A stretch of 45,256 bases of DNA from an uncultured Sutterella sp. Lineage in GTDB: Bacteria; Pseudomonadota; Gammaproteobacteria; Burkholderiales; Burkholderiaceae_F. Both the position numbers and the translations under genes were made by a program. The notes beneath the pieces are model-generated. The model did not search any database. It was not told the origin of the DNA and saw only the letters and a list, made by a program, of their open reading frames with translations. The DNA lies in contig CAAECY010000019.1 of the NCBI GenBank assembly GCA_900754475.1, positions 1 to 45,256 of the forward strand, read 5' to 3'. Below, piece by piece: positions 1-8,159 of the stretch. Each line of letters begins with the position of its first letter. Positions within the stretch are counted from its first letter, which is position 1.

Positions 1-26
1 CAAGTTTTTCAGTCTTCGTACTCATA

Positions 27-40
27 GGTACAATTGTACC
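27..40. promoter_or_regulatory. perfect 14-bp palindrome, possible operator
   Basis: GGTACAATTGTACC reads the same on both strands. It lies beyond the terminator of the leftward M20 gene, in the 126 non-coding bases at the window edge, so it probably belongs to a gene left of the window. The TTGTAC/GTACAA core is of the kind bound by GntR-type repressors, but no regulator is visible here and the assignment is a guess. Confidence 0.35.
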
Positions 41-126
41 ACAATTTCGACGAAATGTCACTAAAATCTAAGCCGCGTTAATAGTCATCGACGACGATGA
101 CGCAGGGTTTGCGTGGAGAGTCCATG

Positions 127-159
127 GGAAAACCGCGCGACGTCGTGTCCGACGCCGCG
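127..159 (-). terminator. rho-independent terminator of the leftward M20 hydrolase
   Basis: On the minus strand, arms at 150-159 and 136-145 form a 10-bp stem (one G-U pair) around a 4-base loop. CGG and four T follow. It lies about 20 bases past the stop codon at 178. Confidence 0.55.
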
Positions 160-177
160 CCTCCTTTTTTGTTGGTC

Positions 178-1452
178 TTATTCGTCGAAACGCTTGACGG
201 CGTTCCAAAGAACCGCCGTGCCCGCCATGAAGTCTTCGAGCTTCATGGCTTCGTGCGGGTTGTGGGAGCCGTTCTGGTTGGCAATGAAAATCATGGCGAC
301 GGGAATGCCGGCATTGGCGAGAACGGCCGTGTCGTGACCCGCACCCGAAGCCAGACGCATCGCGGGAACGCCCGCGTGGCGGGCGCTTTCGACGAGGCGA
401 TCGGAAAGCGCGGCGTCGACGACGGCGGGCGCCGTACGCAGGGCGTTGTCGAATTCGAAACGAACGCCGCGCTCGGCTTCGATGCGCTTCGCTTCTTCAA
501 GAAGGAGCTCATGGAAGTCTTCGAGCACCTCGGTCGAGAGGCTGCGCATGTCGATCGTGAAGGCGGTTTCGCCCGGAATGACGGAAATCGCGGCGGTCGG
601 CGCGGTCGTCAGCACGCCCGTCGTGAAGACGAGGTCTTTGCCGGCTTCGTTCCATTCGGTCCAGCGGTCTTCCATGCGTGAGAGAAGCCGCGCGGTCGCC
701 ATCACCGCGTCGTGGCGGTAAATGCGGTCGAGCGCCCCCGAGTGTGCGGTTTCGCCGTGACAGACGACGCGCTTGTGGCGGATGTTGCCGCGAATGCCCG
801 TCACCACGGCGGTGCGAACTTCGGGGTCTCGATCGAGCATCGGGCCCTGTTCGATGTGGAGTTCAACGAAAGCGGCGATTTTCGACGTGTCGACGACGGG
901 GCGGCCCGTTACGAGCGCGCTCGGGTCGACGCCCTGCGAGCGCATGGCCGCTTCGAGCGTTTCGCCCGTCGTGCGGTGCTTGAGCTGCAGGTCCGCTTCG
1001 GTGAGGCGCCCCATCATGCCGAGCGAGCCCACGTAGGCCTTGCCGAAGAACGAGCTTTCTTCACAGCGCAAAAGGAGCGCGCGCACGTCGCGCTTCGGGG
1101 TGAAGTTCGTGCGGCGCATCCACCAGAGGACGGTGAGTGCGGCGACGATCCCCGCCAGACCGTCGAAATTGCCCCCTTCGGGAACGCTGTCGGCGTGGCT
1201 GCCCGCAACGAAGGCGGGGAGCGTACGGTCCTCGCCCGGGAGCGTCATCCAGACGTTCCCCGCGGCATCCTTTTCGATTTCGAGATCGAGCTCCCGACCG
1301 AGCCCTTCGAGATAGTCGAGCACGCGGCTTTCCACCGGCCCGTAGCCTTGACGGGTAACCCCGGGACCGTCCTTCGACATGTCCCGCACGGTAGTGAAAA
1401 TCCGTTCGGCGTAGGCAAGACCTTCGGCCTCGATGCAACAGGCTTCTCTCAT
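178..1452 (-). CDS. M20 family Zn hydrolase, N-carbamoyl-L-amino acid hydrolase / allantoate amidohydrolase type
   Basis: A 424-residue cytosolic enzyme expected to hydrolyse an N-carbamoyl amino acid or ureido compound (hydantoin or purine breakdown). Family marks: GSHADSVPEGGNFDG with the first zinc ligands, CEESSFFGKAYVGS with the glutamate ligand, VELHIEQGP, TGIRG, GETAHSGA and SGAGHDTAVLA near the C-terminus. These order and spacings fit the HyuC/AllC/AtzC group, not dipeptidases. The frame stays open upstream to 1611, but ATG at 1452 has AGGAG 8 bases before it and starts the conserved fold. It is divergent from another M20 gene across 363 bases. Substrate cannot be read from sequence. 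Confidence 0.9.
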   Translation of the reverse strand: MREACCIEAEGLAYAERIFTTVRDMSKDGPGVTRQGYGPVESRVLDYLEGLGRELDLEIEKDAAGNVWMTLPGEDRTLPAFVAGSHADSVPEGGNFDGLAGIVAALTVLWWMRRTNFTPKRDVRALLLRCEESSFFGKAYVGSLGMMGRLTEADLQLKHRTTGETLEAAMRSQGVDPSALVTGRPVVDTSKIAAFVELHIEQGPMLDRDPEVRTAVVTGIRGNIRHKRVVCHGETAHSGALDRIYRHDAVMATARLLSRMEDRWTEWNEAGKDLVFTTGVLTTAPTAAISVIPGETAFTIDMRSLSTEVLEDFHELLLEEAKRIEAERGVRFEFDNALRTAPAVVDAALSDRLVESARHAGVPAMRLASGAGHDTAVLANAGIPVAMIFIANQNGSHNPHEAMKLEDFMAGTAVLWNAVKRFDE

Positions 1453-1748
1453 GGAAAACACTCCTGAAGGTATGGGTCGGGCGGACGAAAGGGGCTCGGG
1501 TTCGCGCGAGAACCCGAGCGGCGTTTCGTTCCGGGGAAAAGTACTCCTTATGATATAGAGCCTTCTCCCCGAGATAGGTAGGGATAAAGCCCGAGGCGTG
1601 ACGAACCGCAAGGAAAACGACGGTCTTCACACTGCGCGCGGACGACGCGGGTGCCGACGGATCAAGGATTGCGAAGGTCTTTTCTCATGAAACCCCGCGA
1701 ATGGCTAGAAGACATAAGGTTTTTACCAATGATCCTTTGGGGTTAGCC

Positions 1749-1762
1749 GACCAATAATGGTC
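1749..1762. promoter_or_regulatory. inverted repeat in the divergent M20 intergenic region
   Basis: GACCA-ATAA-TGGTC, 53 bases before the abgA-like start. The 363-base gap (1453-1815) between the two divergent hydrolases holds no gene that I can support. No good -35/-10 pair was found, so this repeat is the best operator candidate there. Confidence 0.3.
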
Positions 1763-1815
1763 CGTGCAGACGCTTCCGAACGGAAACGGGAGCCACACCC
1801 CAAGGAGAAAAGACA

Positions 1816-3093
1816 ATGACATGCACGTCCGCCTATCATGACCAGCTGATCGAAGTTCGTCGTCATCTGCACACGATGCCCGAAGAAGGGTGGAGCGAAT
1901 TTACGACCACGGCCTTCGTGATCGGCAAGTTGCGCGAATACGGCTACGAAGTGCTGACGGGCACGAAGGTCATCAATCCCGATAACTGCCTCGGTCGCAA
2001 TCCGAAGGTGGTCGAGGCCGGTCTTGCTTACGCCCGCGCCAACGGCGTCTCCGAGGAGCTCCTCGCCGAAATGGAAGGCTACACGGGGTGCGTGGGCGTC
2101 CTCGACACGGGCCGCCCCGGTCCCACGCTCGCCGTTCGCTTCGACATCGACTGCGTGCCCGTGACCGAATCGACCGAAGGCGATCACCTGCCCGCCAAGG
2201 AAGGCTTCGTTTCCACGCGTCCGGGTCTGATGCACGCCTGCGGCCACGACGCTCACACTTCCACCGGTCTTGCCGTCGCGCACTGGTTCGCCGACAACAA
2301 GGACCAAATGAAGGGTCGCATCAAGATCCTCTTCCAGCCCGCCGAAGAAGGCGTGCGCGGCGCGGCCGGCATGGCCGCCTCGGGCGTTGTGGACGACGCG
2401 GACTTCTTCCTGAGCTCCCACATCGCCATGATGTGCAAGTCGGGCGAAATGTCGATCAACCCGTACGGGTTCCTTTGCACGACGAAGCTCGACGTCACCT
2501 ACACGGGTCGTCCCGCCCACGCGGGCGTCGAACCCAACGCCGGCCGCAACGCCATGGCCGCCGCCTGCAACGCGTTCGTGCAGCTTCTCGGCATCGCGCG
2601 CCACGGCTCCGGCATGACCCGCATCAACGTGGGTCAGCTCAACGCCGGCGAAGGCCGCAACGTCATTCCGAGCAAGGCCGTCATGAAGATGGAAGTGCGC
2701 GGTGAAACGGGTGAAATCAACCAGTACATGTACGACAGCGCCGTCGCGATCATCAAGGGCTGCGCCCTGGCGCAGGGGTGCGAATACACCATCGAAAAGA
2801 TGGGCGAAGCCGTCGACCTCACGAACGACCCCGAACTCGTCGCCGTGCTGAAGGCTGCGGGCGAAGCGGTTCCGGGCCTCAAGGTCTGCGAAGAGCCGAT
2901 GAACTTCGGCGGCTCCGAAGACGCGACGATTCTCGCCCGCCGCGTTCAGGCGCACGGCGGCAAGGCCGCGTTCTTCGTGCTCGGCTCCGACCGTCCGTCG
3001 GGTCACCACACGGCGCGCTTCGACATTCAGGAAAAGGATCTCGACACGGGTCTCGCCGTTTGGGCGAACGTCATCGGTCGCATCCTCGGGTAA
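1816..3093 (+). CDS. M20D amidohydrolase, p-aminobenzoyl-glutamate hydrolase subunit A type
   Basis: 425 residues, no signal peptide. The amidohydrolase motifs are present: RFDIDCVPVTES, MHACGHDAHTS (metal ligands), PAEEGVRGA, SSHIAMM, YTGRPAHAG in the lid domain and GSEDATILARR near the C-terminus. The insert around residues 50-100 (INPDNCLGRN... EMEGYTGCVGVLDTGRPGP) is the feature that distinguishes AbgA from plain indole-acetyl-amino-acid hydrolases; E. coli AbgA has 436 residues. AbgA normally pairs with AbgB to release glutamate from p-aminobenzoyl-glutamate; no abgB or abgT is next to it, so substrate is open. AGGAG lies 8 bases before ATG. A terminator follows at 3158-3186. Confidence 0.85.
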   Translation: MTCTSAYHDQLIEVRRHLHTMPEEGWSEFTTTAFVIGKLREYGYEVLTGTKVINPDNCLGRNPKVVEAGLAYARANGVSEELLAEMEGYTGCVGVLDTGRPGPTLAVRFDIDCVPVTESTEGDHLPAKEGFVSTRPGLMHACGHDAHTSTGLAVAHWFADNKDQMKGRIKILFQPAEEGVRGAAGMAASGVVDDADFFLSSHIAMMCKSGEMSINPYGFLCTTKLDVTYTGRPAHAGVEPNAGRNAMAAACNAFVQLLGIARHGSGMTRINVGQLNAGEGRNVIPSKAVMKMEVRGETGEINQYMYDSAVAIIKGCALAQGCEYTIEKMGEAVDLTNDPELVAVLKAAGEAVPGLKVCEEPMNFGGSEDATILARRVQAHGGKAAFFVLGSDRPSGHHTARFDIQEKDLDTGLAVWANVIGRILG

Positions 3094-3157
3094 CGCGCAT
3101 CCCGGATTTCGAGCGTTCGGGCGCGGCTTTCGGGCTGCGCTCCGGCTCGAACGAAGC

Positions 3158-3186
3158 GGGCGGCTTTTCGGGCCGTCCGTTTTTTT
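3158..3186 (+). terminator. rho-independent terminator after the abgA-like gene
   Basis: GGGCGGC (3158-3164) pairs with GCCGTCC (3172-3178) with one G-U pair, followed by seven T at 3180-3186. Confidence 0.8.
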
Positions 3187-3207
3187 GTTCGTCGGAATTT
3201 CGAACAA
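3185..3207. repeat. inverted repeat TTGTTCG-N9-CGAACAA upstream of yebC
   Basis: Two perfect 7-base arms (3185-3191 and 3201-3207) start in the T-run of the preceding terminator. A -10-like TAAAAT lies at 3234-3239. It sits 200 bases before yebC in a 310-base gap that otherwise shows only a terminator. Possible operator; no partner known. Confidence 0.3.
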
Positions 3208-3403
3208 CAGAGCAGGATTTCCCTCGTTTGGACTAAAATAACCGCTCCTTTTTTCCAAGGCTCGCCCGAGCGTATCGGAGGGGTCCTGGAGAAAGGCCCG
3301 TTTTCGAGGTCTCGCCGCAACGGTCCGTACCGCCTCCCGGCGGCACCCTTCCGGCCGGTCGGGACCTTGCGTTCACAATTTGCAGAGAAAGAAGGATTCC
3401 ATC

Positions 3404-4135
3404 ATGGCGGGTCATTCCAAGTGGGCCAACATCCAACATCGCAAAGGGCGCCAGGACGCCAAGCGCTCCAACCTCTGGACGAAGCTCGTTCGTGAAATCA
3501 TCGTTGCCGCTCGCATGGGCGGGGGCGACCCCGACACGAACAGCCGTCTGCGCCTTGCTCTCGTGAAGGCCCGCGGCGGCAACGTGCCGAAGGACACGAT
3601 TCAGAATGCGATCCTGAAGGGCACGGGTCAGCTCCCGGGCGTCTCCTACGAAGAAGTCCGCTACGAAGGCTACGGCATCGGCGGCGCCGCCCTCATCATC
3701 GACTGTACGACCGACAACCGCGTGCGCACCGTGGCCGACGTTCGTCATCTCCTCTCGAAGCACGGCGGCAACATGGGTACGGAAGGGTCCGTTTCCTTCA
3801 TGTTCAAGCACGAAGGCGAATTCTTCTTCGCGCCGGGCAAGGCCACCGAAGACGCCGTTATGGAAGTCGCGCTCGAAGCCGGTGCCGACGACGTCGTGTC
3901 GGACGAAGACGGCTCGATCGAAGTGACGTGCGATCCTTCGGCCTTCGACGCGGTCTCCAAGGCCTTCGAAGCGGCCGGTCTCGAACCCGAAATGGCCGAA
4001 ATCACCTACCGCCCGCTCAACGAAACGCAGCTCTCCGGGGCCGACGCCGAAAAGATGCAGAAGCTCATCGACGCCCTCGAAGACCTTGACGACGTTCAGC
4101 AGGTCTACACCTCCGCCGTCTTCGACGAGGAATAA
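3404..4135 (+). CDS. yebC: YebC/PmpR family translation factor or transcriptional regulator
   Basis: 243 residues, the usual family size. The N-terminus MAGHSKWANIQHRKGRQD is the family signature, followed by RLRLALVKARGGNVPKDTI and the acidic C-terminal domain. Family members have been described both as DNA-binding regulators and, as for TACO1, as factors that relieve ribosome stalling; the sequence does not separate these. ATG 3404 was chosen because it begins the conserved MAGHSKW and has GAAGGA before it; the frame itself opens 24 bases earlier. Followed by a terminator and then purD. Confidence 0.95.
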   Translation: MAGHSKWANIQHRKGRQDAKRSNLWTKLVREIIVAARMGGGDPDTNSRLRLALVKARGGNVPKDTIQNAILKGTGQLPGVSYEEVRYEGYGIGGAALIIDCTTDNRVRTVADVRHLLSKHGGNMGTEGSVSFMFKHEGEFFFAPGKATEDAVMEVALEAGADDVVSDEDGSIEVTCDPSAFDAVSKAFEAAGLEPEMAEITYRPLNETQLSGADAEKMQKLIDALEDLDDVQQVYTSAVFDEE

Positions 4136-4150
4136 GCTCGCCGACGGAGG

Positions 4151-4190
4151 AAACGCCGCCCGGATGCGCCAGCACTCGGACGGCGTTTTC
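4151..4190 (+). terminator. terminator after yebC
   Basis: Arms 4151-4162 and 4177-4188 form a 12-pair stem with one mismatch; the 3' arm ends in T and is followed by TCATTTTC. Confidence 0.65.
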
Positions 4191-4218
4191 ATTTTCGGGA
4201 CGCGCCCCGGCCTTCGAT

Positions 4219-4224
4219 TAGAAT
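4219..4224 (+). promoter_or_regulatory. candidate -10 element for purD
   Basis: TAGAAT lies about 97 bases before the purD ATG, just after the yebC terminator. No convincing -35 element sits 16-18 bases upstream, so this is weak. Confidence 0.3.
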
Positions 4225-4320
4225 GGCTCCCGACGCGTCCGAAGCCCGATTCGAACGGTCCTGCGGACCGTATCCGCAGTTATCTCCCTCCATCCACCCC
4301 TAGCATTCAAGAGGTTTTCC

Positions 4321-5610
4321 ATGAACGTCCTTGTTGTCGGCAACGGCGGCCGCGAACACGCCCTCGCCTGGCGTCTTGCTCAGAGCAGCCGCGTTGAGAA
4401 AGTGTTCGTCGCTCCGGGCAACGCCGGCACGGCACTCGCAAGCGGCCTTGAAAACGTTCCCCTCACCGATATCGGCGAACTCGTCGAGTTCGTGCGCCGC
4501 GAAAACGTGGCCTTCACGGTCGTGGGCCCCGAAGCTCCCCTCGCGGCCGGGATCGTCGACCGTTTCCGCGCCGAAGGGCTGCGCATTTTCGGGCCGACGA
4601 AGGCCGCGGCTCAACTTGAAAGCTCGAAGGACTTCGCCAAGGCGTTCATGAAGCGTCACGGCATTCCGACGGCCGAATACGAAAGCTTCACGGATCCGAA
4701 GGCCGCTCACGATTACATCGACCGCAAGGGCGCTCCGATCGTCATCAAGGCCGACGGTCTTGCCGCGGGCAAGGGCGTCGTCGTGGCGATGACGGCCGAA
4801 GAAGCGCACGCCGCCGTCGACATGATGCTCGAAGGGCACGAGTTCGGCCAGGCGGGCGCCCGCGTCGTGATCGAAGACTTCCTCGACGGCGAAGAAGCCT
4901 CCTTCATCGTGATGGTCGACGGCGAACACGTGCTCCCGATGGCGACCTCGCAGGACCACAAGCGTCTCCTCGACCGCGATCAGGGCCCCAACACGGGCGG
5001 CATGGGCGCCTACTCGCCCGCTCCCGTCGTCACGCCCTCCGTGCACGAGCAGGTGATGCGCGAAATCATTCTCCCGACCGTGCGCGGCATGGCCGCCGAC
5101 GGGATCCGCTACACCGGGTTCCTCTACGCCGGCCTCATGATCAAGCAGCTCGCCGACGGCACCACGTCGGTGAAGACGCTCGAATTCAACTGCCGCATGG
5201 GCGACCCGGAAACGCAGCCCATCATGGCCCGCATCAAGAGCGACTTCGCGACGGTGGTCGAAGCGGCGATCGACGGCAAGCTCGACGAAGCCTCGATCGA
5301 ATGGGACGAACGCACGGCGCTCGGCGTCGTGTGTGCGGCGCGCGGCTACCCCGCCAAGCCCGAACGCGGCGCCGTGATCGAGAAGCTCCCCGAAAACACC
5401 GCCGACCGCATGGTCTTCCACGCGGGCACGAAGTTCGAAAACGGCCTCACGGTCGTCTCGGGCGGTCGCGTGCTCTGCGTCGTGGGGCTCGGTGCGGACA
5501 TCCGCGCCGCGCAGCAGACGGCCTACGAAGCCGCCCGCGAGGTGGTGTTCGACGGCATGCAGATGCGCTCTGACATCGGTTACCGCGCGATTGCGCGTCT
5601 CGCCGAGTAA
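4321..5610 (+). CDS. purD: phosphoribosylamine--glycine ligase (GAR synthetase)
   Basis: 429 residues. It catalyses the second step of purine synthesis, ATP-dependent joining of glycine to 5-phosphoribosylamine. Seen: N-terminal MNVLVVGNGGREHALAW, ATP-grasp segments IVIKADGLAAGKGVVV and DHKRLLDRDQGPNTGGMGAYSPAP, and the signature LEFNCRMGDPETQPIMAR. AGAGG precedes ATG at a normal distance. It stands alone between two terminators; the other purine genes of the window (purB, purC, purE, purK) are far away and on the other strand. Confidence 0.97.
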   Translation: MNVLVVGNGGREHALAWRLAQSSRVEKVFVAPGNAGTALASGLENVPLTDIGELVEFVRRENVAFTVVGPEAPLAAGIVDRFRAEGLRIFGPTKAAAQLESSKDFAKAFMKRHGIPTAEYESFTDPKAAHDYIDRKGAPIVIKADGLAAGKGVVVAMTAEEAHAAVDMMLEGHEFGQAGARVVIEDFLDGEEASFIVMVDGEHVLPMATSQDHKRLLDRDQGPNTGGMGAYSPAPVVTPSVHEQVMREIILPTVRGMAADGIRYTGFLYAGLMIKQLADGTTSVKTLEFNCRMGDPETQPIMARIKSDFATVVEAAIDGKLDEASIEWDERTALGVVCAARGYPAKPERGAVIEKLPENTADRMVFHAGTKFENGLTVVSGGRVLCVVGLGADIRAAQQTAYEAAREVVFDGMQMRSDIGYRAIARLAE

Positions 5611-5677
5611 TTTCGCAGTGTGACGCACGCCCCGGGGCTTCCCGCGCGGCGTGCGCCGCTCCGGCGCGCAAACGAAG

Positions 5678-5710
5678 GGGTCGCCCGGCCGCAGCCGGAC
5701 GGCCCTTTTT
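5678..5710 (+). terminator. terminator after purD
   Basis: 12-base arms 5678-5689 and 5694-5705 with one wobble and one mismatch, loop CGCA, then five T. Confidence 0.85.
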
Positions 5711-5799
5711 CCGTTTGCGCGCTGAAGCGTTTGCGGGAAGAGGCGTCGGGGGCGGACCAAGGCGCTGCGGCAAAAACCCGTTACGAAGGGTTGCAAACC

Positions 5800-5820
5800 C
5801 CGTTTTCCGATCGGAAACGG
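5800..5820. promoter_or_regulatory. near-perfect palindrome before the nadD operon
   Basis: CCGTTTTCCGATCGGAAACGG is symmetric around GATC apart from one extra T. A smaller symmetric element, GGG-TTGCAA-ACCC, abuts it on the left (5788-5800), and a -10-like TATGTT follows at 5823-5828. The position, 44 bases before the first gene of the operon, suits an operator. Confidence 0.4.
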
Positions 5821-5863
5821 TGTTATGTTGAGGCTTGAACACGATTACCCGAGGTGACTGTCC

Positions 5864-6490
5864 ATGTTCCGCCTGAGAGAGCTCGCATGCCTCACTGCAG
5901 GACTCCTGTCCGCGGTCTGCGCGAGCGCCCAGAATCTGCCCTTTGCCTACCCGAGTTCGCTCCTCGAGGCGCCCGCCACGCTGACCGAGCCGCCCGCCGA
6001 CTTCGTGCGACTCGGCAAACCGAAGATCGTTCTTGAGGTGACGACGCTCGAAGAAGCGGCGGCCTTTACGGGCGCGCCTCGCATTCGCGACGGTCGTGGC
6101 GACTTCGCCCGCGATATTGCCTGCCTGGCGGGTACGGAAGCCGGCCGCCCGGTGCGCGTCTGGATGATTGCAAGCGACACCGTACACGTGACGGAAGTGC
6201 AGCTTGAATGGGCCGAGAGCGATACGCCGCCCGTTTTCTGCCGCAAGCTCGCTCCCGAACGGCTCCCCGTTCGTCTCGGTCCGGTCGGCCTCGGCATGAC
6301 GGAAAAGGAAGTGCTCGAGCTCGCGGGCAAACCCTCCTACCGCGATGCCCAGGGTTGGAGCTACTGGTTCAGTCAGCGGTTTTTGCGCAACGCCCGCAAC
6401 CTCCAGGAACTTGAACTCAACTGGCTCGCCGTGCGCTTCGAGAAGGGGCGCGTCGCGCAGGCCTTCATTTCGTTGGTGAAGAACCCCTGA
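5864..6490 (+). CDS. exported protein of unknown function
   Basis: 208 residues. A signal peptide is clear: charged MFRLRE, hydrophobic core, and a likely cut after ASA at residue 22. The mature part is about 186 residues, with two cysteines (IACLAG and VFCRK) that could form a disulfide in the periplasm. The C-terminal third (GLGMTEKEVLELAGKPS ... YWFSQRFL) recalls the BamE/OmlA-like fold, where a short GM-x-x-x-EV-x-x-L-G-P segment recurs, but this is only a resemblance. GAGGTGA precedes ATG. Its TGA shares one base with the nadD ATG, so the two are probably translated together, an odd pairing for an exported protein. Confidence 0.8.
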   Translation: MFRLRELACLTAGLLSAVCASAQNLPFAYPSSLLEAPATLTEPPADFVRLGKPKIVLEVTTLEEAAAFTGAPRIRDGRGDFARDIACLAGTEAGRPVRVWMIASDTVHVTEVQLEWAESDTPPVFCRKLAPERLPVRLGPVGLGMTEKEVLELAGKPSYRDAQGWSYWFSQRFLRNARNLQELELNWLAVRFEKGRVAQAFISLVKNP

Positions 6491-7170
6491 TGACGATTGA
6501 GATTCCGCGCGGTGTCGCGTTTCTCGGCGGCACGTTCGATCCCGTCCATTCCGGTCATCTGGCGCTCGCACGCGAGGCCCTGCGCGCTCTGCGGGTGATG
6601 CGGGTCGAGTTGCTCCCGGCGGGCAACCCCTGGCAGAAGACCTGGGTGACGCCGGGGCACCATCGGCTCGCGATGCTCCGCTCGGCCCTGGAAGGGGAAG
6701 AGCGCATCTCGGTCGACACGACGGAGCTCCTTGAGACGGGGCCCACTTACACGGTGCGCACGCTCGAAAAGCTGCGCCGCCGCTACGGGCCCTCGGTGCC
6801 GCTCGTACTCCTCATGGGGAGCGATCAGTGGCGAAACCTCCACACGTGGTACGACTGGGAGCGGCTCACGGACTACGCGCACGTGGCCGTTTGCCGTCGT
6901 GCGGGCGAAACGCCCCGGGCCGAGCCCGCCGTCGAAGCGCATGCGGCCCCGCGCACCGTCGCGGCGCACGAGCTCGTCGATGCGGGCGCCTTCGGGCGCG
7001 TCGCTTTTTTCGACATGCCCCCGCACGCCGCTTCGAGCACCGCGCTGCGGCGCGTCTTCGCACGCTCGGCCTTTCCCGACGCGATGCGGGAAACGGACGG
7101 GTGGCTCCCGTATCCGGTTGCGCGCTACATTCGAGAAAACCGCCTGTACGTGCGGGCGGTTCGGCCCTGA
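6490..7170 (+). CDS. nadD: nicotinate-nucleotide adenylyltransferase
   Basis: 226 residues. It adenylates nicotinate mononucleotide to deamido-NAD. The nucleotidyltransferase motif GGTFDPVHSGHL lies at residues 13-24; the second motif appears as ASSTALRR where ISSTxIR is usual. ATG overlaps the stop codon of the preceding exported-protein gene by one base. It begins the common bacterial string nadD-rsfS-rlmH-maf. Confidence 0.95.
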   Translation: MTIEIPRGVAFLGGTFDPVHSGHLALAREALRALRVMRVELLPAGNPWQKTWVTPGHHRLAMLRSALEGEERISVDTTELLETGPTYTVRTLEKLRRRYGPSVPLVLLMGSDQWRNLHTWYDWERLTDYAHVAVCRRAGETPRAEPAVEAHAAPRTVAAHELVDAGAFGRVAFFDMPPHAASSTALRRVFARSAFPDAMRETDGWLPYPVARYIRENRLYVRAVRP

Positions 7171-7236
7171 AGTCCGCTAGAATGCACGGATTTTTCGGAC
7201 GCCCGCGAGGCGTTCGTTGCAGAAACAGTTTCATTT

Positions 7237-7256
7237 CGGCCCGCATCGGCGGGCCG
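7237..7256 (+). repeat. 8-bp hairpin in the rsfS leader
   Basis: CGGCCCGC (7237-7244) and GCGGGCCG (7249-7256) pair perfectly over a 4-base loop and end 16 bases before the rsfS ATG. A -10-like TAGAAT at 7178-7183 lies upstream. There is no T-run, so this is more likely a leader structure affecting translation than a terminator. Confidence 0.45.
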
Positions 7257-7272
7257 CACCATCGTTTTGAGT

Positions 7273-7671
7273 ATGAATACGGAAGAACTCACCCGCATCG
7301 TCGTCGAGGCGCTTGAAGACGTCAAGGCCAAGGACATCAAGGTTTTCAACACGGAAAAGCTCACCGACCAGTTCGAACGCGTCGTCATCGCCTCGGGCTC
7401 CTCGAACCGTCAGACGCGCGCGCTTGCGTTCTCCGTCTCGTCGAGCGTGAAGCAGGCGGGCGGCGACGTGATCGGCATGGAAGGCGAAGACACGGGCGAA
7501 TGGGTGCTCGTCGACTGCGGCTCGGTCGTCTGTCACGTTCTGCAGCCCGCCGTGCGCGAGTACTACAACCTCGAAGAAATCTGGGGCGGCAAGGAAGTCT
7601 TCATGAAGGCTCAGGCCGAGTGCACCCCGCACCTGATGCCCAACCGCACGCACGCGCCGTCGGACAACTGA
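7273..7671 (+). CDS. rsfS: ribosomal silencing factor RsfS
   Basis: 132 residues, somewhat longer than the ~105-residue E. coli protein. RsfS binds ribosomal protein uL14 and blocks subunit joining in starvation. Recognised by the DUF143/Iojap pattern: ALEDVKAKDIKVFNT, VIASGSSNRQTRA, GEWVLVDCGSVVCHVL and REYYNLEEIWG. ATG 7273 is preferred to a TTG six bases upstream; the Shine-Dalgarno match is weak either way. Four bases separate its stop from rlmH. Confidence 0.94.
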   Translation: MNTEELTRIVVEALEDVKAKDIKVFNTEKLTDQFERVVIASGSSNRQTRALAFSVSSSVKQAGGDVIGMEGEDTGEWVLVDCGSVVCHVLQPAVREYYNLEEIWGGKEVFMKAQAECTPHLMPNRTHAPSDN

Positions 7672-7675
7672 CGCG

Positions 7676-8143
7676 ATGCGCATCCGGATCATTGCGGTCG
7701 GGCAGCACATCGCCGACTGGGCGGCTTCGGCCGTCAAGGACTATCTCGGGCGCTTTCCGCGCGGCTTTTCGGTCGAATTGAAAGAAATCCGCACCGAGCC
7801 CCGCGCCGGGCAAACGCCCGCGCGCCTGATGGCGGCCGAGGGCGAGCGCATCCTCGCCGCTCTGGACGAGAACGATTTCGTCGTGGTGCTCGACGAGCAC
7901 GGGCGCGACCTGACGACGGTCGACTTTGCGAAGTCGCTCGTGCGCTGGCGCGACGAGGGCGACGCGATCGTCTTCGTGATCGGCGGTCCCGACGGCCTTT
8001 CGCCCGAAGTCAAGGCCCGGGCGAAAGCCACGATCCGACTTTCCGCCATGACGCTTCCACACGCCATGGCGCGCGTGCTTCTTGCCGAGCAGATCTACCG
8101 GGCCTGGTCGATCCTTGCAGGCCACCCCTATCACCGTGCTTGA
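7676..8143 (+). CDS. rlmH: 23S rRNA (pseudouridine1915-N3)-methyltransferase
   Basis: 155 residues, the same length as E. coli RlmH. It is a SPOUT-class enzyme that methylates pseudouridine 1915 of helix 69. Seen: VFVIGGPDGLS in the SAM-binding knot and the C-terminal LSAMTLPHAMARVLLAEQIY with the conserved ending HPYHR. It starts four bases after rsfS. Confidence 0.97.
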   Translation: MRIRIIAVGQHIADWAASAVKDYLGRFPRGFSVELKEIRTEPRAGQTPARLMAAEGERILAALDENDFVVVLDEHGRDLTTVDFAKSLVRWRDEGDAIVFVIGGPDGLSPEVKARAKATIRLSAMTLPHAMARVLLAEQIYRAWSILAGHPYHRA

Positions 8144-8159
8144 GAGAAGGGAGCGCACG

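Noticed and set aside
1453..1611. Extension of the leftward M20 hydrolase by 53 codons
   Set aside because: The extra residues match nothing of the family and the ATG at 1452 has a good ribosome site.
3185..3207. SOS (LexA) box before yebC
   Set aside because: The arms are GTTCG...CGAAC, the reverse of the Bacillus-type CGAAC-N4-GTTCG order, and not the proteobacterial CTGT-N8-ACAG.
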